Below, piece after piece: positions 6,002 to 11,944 of a stretch of 11,944 bases of DNA (positions within the stretch are counted from its first letter, which is position 1; the number at the start of each line of letters is the position of its first letter). Made by a program: the position numbers and the translations under genes. The notes under the pieces are model-generated. The model ran no database searches. It was given only the letters and a program-made list of their open reading frames with translations, and was not told the origin of the DNA. This DNA is from Candidatus Stahliibacteriota bacterium (lineage in GTDB: Bacteria; Hydrothermota; Tepidihabitantia; SM23-42). Location of the stretch: assembly GCA_030613445.1 (NCBI GenBank), contig JAUWLY010000053.1:1-11944 (forward strand). The letters are read 5' to 3'.

Positions 6002-7759
6002 GTGTTACTTGTGTTCATCATCTTAGTGGACATCGATTCCTCTTTTGTAGACTCATCTACTACATATGAAATTCCGTCCATAATATGCTTCGGCTTCGAC
6101 CCATCTCTTGCAGAAAGAGCACTGCATATCACGCAGGATATAGTACCTGAATACTACGAGCTGGACTTTGCTGATATATTCCTTAATACCCCTTATCTGG
6201 TTATGGATTTAGGTCGAGGTCAACCATTTACGATGTACAAGAGAGGCCAATCTACAAAACTAACCAAGATCTTTCTTAACAATCATATTCTCAGCAACCA
6301 GCTGTTTGGTGATTTTACCCTCAATAATCTAAACGTGCATATTACTGAACGAATATCACTAATGAATGACCGCATGCACGCCACAGAAATTGACATCTCC
6401 ACAAAGATTAACCGATATGACCGACCTTTTTCCTTTATTCAGTTCACAACCGGCAGTTTCGGTTCGAGCCGATATAGTGCTGATCTATCAAGACCTCTAA
6501 CAACTAACCTGGGTTTTTACTTAAGTGGTCTCCATTGGAACACAACGGGACACCAACCGAACGCACATTACGAGCTCAGTTCTTTTTACACCAACATCTA
6601 CTGGAATAAATTCCTACCCGCCAGATGTGACGTCGTCTATTTTTCAGGCACATCTGGTTTCCCTGGTTCTGACCAGGATACTCTGAGGGGCACGGTCGCA
6701 AACGAATTCATTGATGCTAGTTTTTGCACTGGTAATGATCATCACAAACTCGCCGTCTATTTCAATACGAGCAATCAAAAGTACTCCAATCTCAGTATAG
6801 CTTTGCCTTTTGAAAATACAGTGAAAAACTATGGTTTCGATTTTGCGAATCAGCACCTAAACAAGCGGTCTGTGGTCAGATATCGTTTGGCTGGAGCACT
6901 CAGCAAAATTCAGAGTAGCCCCTATGGATCTCATACAGCCAATTCACTGAGCCTCTGGATTGAAATCAGCAAGGTGCTCAACCGGTTCATCTTCTCTGGC
7001 TCAAATCTGTTAGAACTTAGCAATACAGAGGATTTTTTTACCATGCCGAAATTCAACTTAGGGGTTGATGTATTCGACTCTACCTTTATATGGGGTTCAG
7101 TGTCTAAACACTATCGCCAGCCTTCAATCGCTGAAACTTACGCCCCTGATAGTATATTCGCGCCATACTACACTTTGATTGGTAACGAAGATCTGAAGAC
7201 TGAATACTACTGGGCACAAGAAATCAGTATCAGGAAACGCACCTCCTCAATAACGCTGTATAGATACGACTACGATGATCGAATCACTGTATACGCTGAT
7301 TCTAATAGCCACTATTCCCCACGAAATGTTGATTCATACCAGACCATTGGTATAGAAAGCTCTTTGACGCAACGTATCTACCTAAGCCAAGATGTCGATA
7401 AAGAAACGGCTACCCAGATCATTGTGGGCTATTGGGGCAATTATATTTTTCAAGGAGATACCCTACCCTTGATGCCAAAAAGTCATTCAACCATCTATGC
7501 AGCTTTTGAAAAACAAACTCATAAGTTCACTTTTGGAGTTACCTTAAGCGAGCAGTTTATTGGTCACCGACAAGATTTCCTTGGTAATAAGATAGAACCT
7601 TCAAGGATTTTTTCAGCACTGGGTTATGTGAGGTTGTTTGATCTTCACCTGGCATTTGGCTGCAATAATATCCTTGATGAGGATTATTTCTCTGTACCGA
7701 CCTATAATATGCCATCGAGAAACTATAATTTTTCTGTGAGATGGAACTTCTGGGATTGA
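6002..7759 (+). CDS. TonB-dependent-receptor-like outer-membrane beta-barrel protein
   Basis: The C-terminal half has the pattern of TonB-dependent receptors. It shows a RQPSIAETY block, then GNEDLKTEY, YRYDYDDRITV and a GIES strand. The final strands carry FGCNNILDEDYF and MPSRNYNFSVRWNFWD, with an aromatic last strand suited to outer-membrane assembly. A short plug-like segment is visible around residues 64-122 (MDLGRGQPF, then ITERISL). No TonB box is recognisable. The predicted GTG start gives a hydrophobic MLLVFIILV segment that could be a signal peptide but lacks the usual positive residues. An in-frame TAA at 5987-5989 rules out a longer start; GTG at 6011 and 6026 are alternatives. 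The 585 residues are short for the family. The substrate cannot be read from sequence; the PTS and GH57 genes downstream suggest, but do not show, an oligosaccharide. Confidence 0.8.
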   Translation: MLLVFIILVDIDSSFVDSSTTYEIPSIICFGFDPSLAERALHITQDIVPEYYELDFADIFLNTPYLVMDLGRGQPFTMYKRGQSTKLTKIFLNNHILSNQLFGDFTLNNLNVHITERISLMNDRMHATEIDISTKINRYDRPFSFIQFTTGSFGSSRYSADLSRPLTTNLGFYLSGLHWNTTGHQPNAHYELSSFYTNIYWNKFLPARCDVVYFSGTSGFPGSDQDTLRGTVANEFIDASFCTGNDHHKLAVYFNTSNQKYSNLSIALPFENTVKNYGFDFANQHLNKRSVVRYRLAGALSKIQSSPYGSHTANSLSLWIEISKVLNRFIFSGSNLLELSNTEDFFTMPKFNLGVDVFDSTFIWGSVSKHYRQPSIAETYAPDSIFAPYYTLIGNEDLKTEYYWAQEISIRKRTSSITLYRYDYDDRITVYADSNSHYSPRNVDSYQTIGIESSLTQRIYLSQDVDKETATQIIVGYWGNYIFQGDTLPLMPKSHSTIYAAFEKQTHKFTFGVTLSEQFIGHRQDFLGNKIEPSRIFSALGYVRLFDLHLAFGCNNILDEDYFSVPTYNMPSRNYNFSVRWNFWD

Positions 7760-7760
7760 G

Positions 7761-8234
7761 GTGCGTATCTTAAGGGTTGATGATCGTTACATTCACGGAC
7801 AAGTCGTTGCAGGTTGGGCAAGACCACTGCGTATCGAGGTCATAATCCTTGTCTCTGATAAAATCAGCAAAGATGAATGGGCATGCAATGCCTATAAGCT
7901 TGCCATACCTGAAGGCATAGAATTCTCCTGTGTTAATATTGAGCAGTGCAATGCCCTTGTTACTAAAAAGGATAAGAAAAAGCTGATGATAATAGTTGGC
8001 TCAGTGCACGAAGCCCATGAACTACTCCTCGCTGGTTTGGATGTGAAAGAGGTGAATATTGGAGGTATATGCTATAAAGAAGGCACCAGAGAAATCGCTA
8101 ACTACATATACTTGACGCCCGATGATATCAAATCAGTCGTCCATCTTTATGAAATGGGTGTGAAAGTGACCGGCAAACAACTGCCCAATTCACCTCCGGT
8201 CAACGTCGTAAAAATGCTAGCCGGGGTCAAATGA
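7761..8234 (+). CDS. PTS mannose-family EIIB component
   Basis: This 157-residue cytoplasmic EIIB belongs to the mannose/fructose/sorbose PTS family. The signature DDRYIHGQV is present, with His12 as the expected phosphorylation site, and the length is typical. The C-terminal part contains the GVKVTGKQLP region usual in the family. It would accept phosphate from an EIIA and pass it to sugar bound by EIIC/EIID. The GTG start at 7761 follows the receptor stop by one base with no strong ribosome site, so it is probably coupled to the upstream gene. The downstream GH57 gene overlaps its end by 4 bases. Sugar specificity cannot be assigned. Members of this family in some diderms act more as regulators than transporters. 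Confidence 0.93.
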   Translation: MRILRVDDRYIHGQVVAGWARPLRIEVIILVSDKISKDEWACNAYKLAIPEGIEFSCVNIEQCNALVTKKDKKKLMIIVGSVHEAHELLLAGLDVKEVNIGGICYKEGTREIANYIYLTPDDIKSVVHLYEMGVKVTGKQLPNSPPVNVVKMLAGVK

Positions 8235-10144
8235 TAAAATTCGCGATATATATACACAATCACCAACCAGCTGGAAATTTCGACGAAGTCTTCGAGTATG
8301 CTTATGAGCATGCTTATCTGCCACTGCTCAAAGTGATGACTGAACACCGTAATATCAAATTCGGCATCCACAATTCAGGCACCCTATTGGAATGGATTCT
8401 CGAAAAGCATCCTGAATTTTTTGAGATACTCAAAGAAAGCGTCCGGGTCGGTCAAGCAGAAATTCTTTCGTCTGCTTACGGAGAACCCATTCTGAGCTTC
8501 ATACCGAAAAAAGATGCGGTCGAGCAAATCAAGTACTTTAATGATTATATATACAAACATTTTGACTTCGAAATCAAGGGACTGTGGTTGACTGAACGGA
8601 TTTGGGAACCTGGGTTGATTTCAACATTACTCGACGCGGGTATTGAATACACGCTCCTTGATGACACCCACTTCAAGTACGCAGGGCTTGATGAAAAAGA
8701 CCTGTGCTCTTATTATATCACTGAAGAAGAAGGTAGAATCCTAAAACTATTTCCAATATCTATGAAACTTCGCTATCTTATCCCGTTTCATCCGCTCACC
8801 GAAACAATTGATTTCCTCAAGGAACAAGATCGCAACGATCCTTGCTTGAGAATCTTAGGTGATGATGGAGAGAAATTTGGGGCGTGGCCCGGAACGCATG
8901 ATTGGGTATATAATAAAGGATGGTTAAATGATTTTCTCAATCACCTTGAAAATGAACCCTGGATACAGAGTGTTTTTCTGAAAGATATCGCTCAGGAAAA
9001 ACCGGCTGGTCGCATCTACATACCGACTTCTTCATATGAGGAGATGGGTGAATGGGTCATGCCAGCGGAGCACGCTAAAGAGTATGACGAACTGAAAAGA
9101 ACCATCGATAAGAAATACTATTCTCTCATCCACGGCGGTTATTTCAAGAATTTTTTGAGCAAGTACCCGGAGGCCAACCTCATGCAGAAACGGATGCTCT
9201 TTGCTTCCCGTAATGTAACAGACAACCTTGATGCAAAATTATCTTTGTGGCGAGGACAATGCTCGTGTGCTTACTGGCACGGGATTTTTGGAGGACTCTA
9301 CCTACCTCATTTGCGCGCAGCTATCTACAAGAATCTCCTTGAGGCAGAACAGCACAAACCCCCAAAAACGCTGGAGGAGTACGATTTTGATACGGACGGG
9401 GAAAACGAAATCATCTACAGCGACTCTGAATTCTTTTTCGTTATCAAACCAAAAACCGCCAGTTTTCTCGAAATCGATGATCGAAAAAGAAAGCTCAATT
9501 TGCTCAATTATCTCGGACGACGGATTGAGAAATATCATTATCGTATTTTGGAAAAGACAGGTAATCAAGGCGTGAAATCTATTCACGAAAGCCTGCACAG
9601 CAAAGAGGATAACCTCCGCGAGAATCTGATCTATGACCAATATACCAGGGGATTTGGTCTTGACCGTATGATGAATCAAGTACCGACACTCGAAGAATTC
9701 TATCAAGGTGTAAACCTCGGCGAAATCATTGAATACACTGATTATGTTCTTGCCAAAGACGATAAATTACGAGTTACATTTCATGGACCGGTTAATAAAA
9801 CCATCGAGCTTAGTGGAGAAAACTATCGCAACCTTCAAATTACTTACGATGGAAATATCTCTTTATTCGGTATCGAATTTTCTCTGGGGATATTCCTCGA
9901 CAAGCTAAGCCTTAACGGTAAATATAACCTCAGGCAAAAACAAACCTTAGCTGGGTTATCTGAATTAACCATCGAAGCTAAAGATCTTTCGCCGCTAGTA
10001 TTCAAAGCAAATCAGCCGTTCACGCTTATCGCTTATCCAATTGAAACAGTTTCGTCATCAGAAGCCGGTTTTGAAAAGAATTTCCAGGGGTTCAGTCTGT
10101 TACTGGTATTTGAAAAACTCCCTAAACTCACAATAGCGTTATGA
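8231..10144 (+). CDS. GH57 4-alpha-glucanotransferase / alpha-amylase-type enzyme
   Basis: The 637-residue protein shows the GH57 motifs in order. These are HNHQP at 9-13, the nucleophile motif WLTERIWEP with E122, and GDDGEKFGAWP with the catalytic Asp at 211 or 212. The conserved WRGQCSCAYWHGIFGGLYLPHLR block follows from residue 340. The length and the C-terminal beta-rich region (about 400-637) match the Thermococcus litoralis 4-alpha-glucanotransferase type. Such enzymes break and transfer alpha-1,4-glucan chains. No signal peptide is seen (the chain opens MIKFAIYIHNHQP), so it acts in the cytoplasm. It overlaps EIIB by ATGA at its start and EIIC by 4 bases at its end, an unusual position inside a PTS operon. 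A few weak G-rich bases precede the ATG. Transferase versus hydrolase activity is not decided by sequence. Confidence 0.92.
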   Translation: MIKFAIYIHNHQPAGNFDEVFEYAYEHAYLPLLKVMTEHRNIKFGIHNSGTLLEWILEKHPEFFEILKESVRVGQAEILSSAYGEPILSFIPKKDAVEQIKYFNDYIYKHFDFEIKGLWLTERIWEPGLISTLLDAGIEYTLLDDTHFKYAGLDEKDLCSYYITEEEGRILKLFPISMKLRYLIPFHPLTETIDFLKEQDRNDPCLRILGDDGEKFGAWPGTHDWVYNKGWLNDFLNHLENEPWIQSVFLKDIAQEKPAGRIYIPTSSYEEMGEWVMPAEHAKEYDELKRTIDKKYYSLIHGGYFKNFLSKYPEANLMQKRMLFASRNVTDNLDAKLSLWRGQCSCAYWHGIFGGLYLPHLRAAIYKNLLEAEQHKPPKTLEEYDFDTDGENEIIYSDSEFFFVIKPKTASFLEIDDRKRKLNLLNYLGRRIEKYHYRILEKTGNQGVKSIHESLHSKEDNLRENLIYDQYTRGFGLDRMMNQVPTLEEFYQGVNLGEIIEYTDYVLAKDDKLRVTFHGPVNKTIELSGENYRNLQITYDGNISLFGIEFSLGIFLDKLSLNGKYNLRQKQTLAGLSELTIEAKDLSPLVFKANQPFTLIAYPIETVSSSEAGFEKNFQGFSLLLVFEKLPKLTIAL

Positions 10145-10785
10145 ATTTCATTCTTCTCAGCGTCATAGGATCAGCGATTATCTTAGACAAATACGCATTC
10201 GGTGAATTTGGTATTTCGCAGCCAATCATCGCTGGGGCAATTATCGGCGCGCTATTCGGCGACCTACAGACGGGCATCTTTATCGGCGCCATGCTCCAGT
10301 TAATCTTCCTGGTGGGACTACCGATTGGACGAAACATACCGCCAGACGGTCAGGCTGCCGGTGTCATCGGAACCGGTTCTTATTTCCTGCTCCGGGTCGC
10401 AAACCAAGCCGGTCACGCCTTGTGTCTTGCCCTCATCCTTGCGCTTATCAGCGCAATAATTGGTGGCGCATTAGAGACATTCGTACGCCGCCACAACGAA
10501 AAACTGTATCATTTGTTTATGAAAAAACAAAAAAAGCTTTATCTGTATCATTTGTTCGGCTTTATACCCGCTTTTTTGAGGAGTTTTTGCCTGGTTTTAC
10601 CGATATTCATCCTCGCCAATTACATCAGAATCCCTGCGCAGTTTCCTCAACTCAATAAGGAACTGCTAACAATCATCGGACTCAGCGTAGGGTTTGCCAA
10701 CTCAATCTATCTTTTCTTGAAAAAAACAACCGTTGTTTATGTAATCGCAGGTGCATTATGCGGCTTAGCTTTACTCGTTTTCTAA
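10141..10785 (+). CDS. PTS mannose-family EIIC membrane component
   Basis: The 214-residue hydrophobic protein has several membrane segments: residues about 5-20, 27-60, 92-112, 143-160, 175-192 and 198-214. It carries the family block IPPDGQAAG at 66-74. It is shorter than the roughly 265-residue E. coli ManY, as seen in compact EIIC proteins of non-enteric diderms. It would form the sugar channel together with EIID. The ATG overlaps the GH57 stop by 4 bases, without a Shine-Dalgarno, so it depends on coupled translation. Its end overlaps the EIID start by 28 bases. Family membership is well supported; sugar specificity is unknown. Confidence 0.88.
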   Translation: MNFILLSVIGSAIILDKYAFGEFGISQPIIAGAIIGALFGDLQTGIFIGAMLQLIFLVGLPIGRNIPPDGQAAGVIGTGSYFLLRVANQAGHALCLALILALISAIIGGALETFVRRHNEKLYHLFMKKQKKLYLYHLFGFIPAFLRSFCLVLPIFILANYIRIPAQFPQLNKELLTIIGLSVGFANSIYLFLKKTTVVYVIAGALCGLALLVF

Positions 10786-11450
10786 AAATACTCTTTGCCA
10801 ACTTCTTTATCCAGACCTCATGGTCCTTCTTTTCAATGCAGTCCATGGGTTTTCTATTTAACTTGTTCGCCGGCGCAAAGAAGGATCAGCGCGACAAAAT
10901 AATAAAAACCCACAAGGACTTTTTTAACACACATCCCTATATGGCCTCGTATATCATCGGCGCCACGCTTCGCGCTTATGACGAGGGTGATGTTTCTCCT
11001 GAAGAAACCAGGAATTTTATCGCCATAGCTCAGACTAGTTTTGCTTCAACCGGCGATCTTCTGTTCTGGCAGACTTTGCGACCAGCAATGCTCTTGATCG
11101 CAGCCATCCTTGCCGTGAAATGTGGAGTAATTGGTCCACTTGCATTTATCATCGCCTATAATGCCATCCATCTTTTCCATCGTATAAGAGGTATTATTGA
11201 TGGTTATCGAATGGGTCGTGATGTTATATATGTACTCAAGGCAAAACGTTTTACCATGCTCCGACATATTTTCGAAATGCTGGGAGCATTCTTTACTGGC
11301 TTCCTCATCTCACTCGCTTCGCTTGAAATGAACTACTTGCTGCTGATACCGATAACAATGCTCTTCGTATTATTACTTCTTAGAAGATTTCCGAGCGTGC
11401 TGATTATCCTTGCAGTTCTTTTAGTATTCGCTATAATGGTTATGGTGTAA
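10758..11450 (+). CDS. PTS mannose-family EIID membrane component
   Basis: This is a 230-residue EIID family protein. The start MRLSFTRFLKILFANFFIQTSW aligns with the family's usual N-terminus, and QTSW is at 19-22. FNTHP lies at 56-60 and a GDLLFWQTLRPA block at 99-110; both are characteristic. The last 60 residues are strongly hydrophobic and form the membrane anchor. An AGGTG-like ribosome site sits a few bases upstream within the EIIC gene, supporting the ATG at 10758 despite the 28-base overlap. It is shorter than the usual 270-280 residues. It pairs with EIIC in the membrane. HPr follows after 4 bases. Confidence 0.9.
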   Translation: MRLSFTRFLKILFANFFIQTSWSFFSMQSMGFLFNLFAGAKKDQRDKIIKTHKDFFNTHPYMASYIIGATLRAYDEGDVSPEETRNFIAIAQTSFASTGDLLFWQTLRPAMLLIAAILAVKCGVIGPLAFIIAYNAIHLFHRIRGIIDGYRMGRDVIYVLKAKRFTMLRHIFEMLGAFFTGFLISLASLEMNYLLLIPITMLFVLLLLRRFPSVLIILAVLLVFAIMVMV

Positions 11451-11454
11451 GTTT

Positions 11455-11712
11455 ATGATCAAAAAACCAATTGAAATATTAAATGAAAATGGATTGCACG
11501 CGCTGCCAGCATCACGCTTCGTGAGGCTTGCCGAGAAATTCAAGAGCAATGTAACCCTTGAGAAAGAGGGCATTGAAGTAAGCGGTAAATCCATTATGGG
11601 GATTTTGACACTGGCATGCGAGAAGGGTAGTATTATCATCCTGACATGTGAAGGTAAGGATGAAAAGGATGCCTTTAAGACGCTGCGAAAAATACTGGAA
11701 GGACTAGACTGA
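11455..11712 (+). CDS. ptsH: HPr phosphocarrier protein with atypical active site
   Basis: The 85-residue protein is full length for HPr. The active-site loop is NGLHALPAS, with His15, the residue phosphorylated by Enzyme I. The regulatory site KSIMGI has Ser46, which HPr kinase would target in bacteria that have one. The usual sequence is HARPA; here residue 17 is Leu (CTG) where almost all HPr proteins have Arg. Arg17 stabilises the phosphohistidine and helps binding to Enzyme I, so transfer may be altered. It lies between EIID (4-base gap) and Enzyme I (one-base TGATG overlap), consistent with a complete phosphorelay operon. Confidence 0.95.
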   Translation: MIKKPIEILNENGLHALPASRFVRLAEKFKSNVTLEKEGIEVSGKSIMGILTLACEKGSIIILTCEGKDEKDAFKTLRKILEGLD

Positions 11713-11944
11713 TGCCAAGAGAAAGAATATTAAAGGGGATCGCGGTTTCTCAGGGCATTGCCCAAGGAAAAGTATTTATCTATGAAACAAAGCACATTGA
11801 AGTCTTTCAGGCACCCATACTCTCTGTGTATCTAAAGGACGAAACTGAAAGACTCGACCGAGCAATAAAGAAAACTGAACACGAACTACGTAATATCCAG
11901 AAACGCTTGAATTATGAAATTGGTGAGAATTTCGCTCAGTTTCT
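11712..11944 (+). CDS. ptsI: PTS Enzyme I (phosphoenolpyruvate-protein phosphotransferase), N-terminal part, cut by right edge
   Basis: Seventy-seven codons are visible. The protein begins MPRERILKGIAVSQGIAQGK, which fits the Enzyme I N-terminus (GIxxSxGIAxGK). A helical stretch with DETERLDRAIKKTEHEL follows, corresponding to the HPr-binding helical domain. The catalytic histidine, near residue 190 in the family, and the PEP-binding barrel lie beyond the window. An AAGGA-type ribosome site about 8 bases upstream supports the ATG, which shares one base with the ptsH stop (TGATG). It would start the phosphorelay by taking phosphate from phosphoenolpyruvate and giving it to HPr. Confidence 0.92.
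   Translation, partial: MPRERILKGIAVSQGIAQGKVFIYETKHIEVFQAPILSVYLKDETERLDRAIKKTEHELRNIQKRLNYEIGENFAQF

Noticed and set aside
8297..8318. Hairpin and repeated TATGCTTATGAGCAT-type sequence near the GH57 start
   Set aside because: It encodes an alternating Tyr/Ala/Glu/His stretch in a conserved reading frame; the symmetry is short and likely a codon coincidence.
9302..9706. 134-codon open frame opposite the GH57 gene
   Set aside because: It lies antisense within a strongly supported GH57 reading frame and shows no recognisable domain.
11258..11290. TGCTCC...GGAGCA inverted repeat in EIID
   Set aside because: Six-base arms with a long loop inside coding sequence and no T-tract; not a credible terminator.

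Overview
The window comes from a diderm, anaerobic-type bacterium with moderate to low GC. An outer-membrane beta-barrel receptor implies an outer membrane, and a soluble NuoEF plus NfnAB redox cluster implies anaerobic metabolism. The gene content would suit an uncultivated lineage such as candidate division WOR-3/Stahlbacteria, but that placement is an impression, not a result. There is no rRNA, tRNA, CRISPR array, insertion sequence or recognisable prophage, and no gene-free stretch longer than 300 bases.

Left half (1-5892, all on the minus strand): one redox operon. In transcription order it encodes a NuoE-like [2Fe-2S] subunit, a HydB/NuoF-like FMN/NAD(H) subunit with extra ferredoxin domains, a NuoG/FdhA-like iron-sulfur subunit, an NfnA/SudB-like FAD/[2Fe-2S] subunit, and an NfnB/GltD-like subunit that runs off the left edge. 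No membrane (Nuo H+-pump) subunits are present. The set therefore looks like a soluble NAD(H)/NADP(H)/ferredoxin electron-transfer, possibly bifurcating, complex. The NuoG-like gene is broken by a single in-frame TAA at 3191-3193; reading continues in the same frame on both sides. A 16-bp tandem repeat lies between nuoF and the nuoG-like gene.

Middle (5893-6001): a 109-bp divergent promoter region. Each strand carries a TTGAC(A/C)-N16-TATAAT promoter whose predicted transcription start falls at, or within a few bases of, the start codon. Both operons therefore look leaderless. A perfect 16-bp A/T palindrome covers the -10 box of the redox operon.

Right half (6002-11944, all on the plus strand): one tightly packed operon. 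It encodes a TonB-dependent-receptor-like barrel, mannose-family PTS EIIB, a GH57 4-alpha-glucanotransferase/amylase, EIIC, EIID, HPr, and Enzyme I (cut by the right edge). Junctions are overlaps or gaps of at most 4 bases. The GH57 gene sits between EIIB and EIIC with 4-base overlaps on both sides, a striking coupling of alpha-glucan processing with a phosphotransferase chain. No EIIA is present, and HPr has Leu instead of the usual active-site Arg17.
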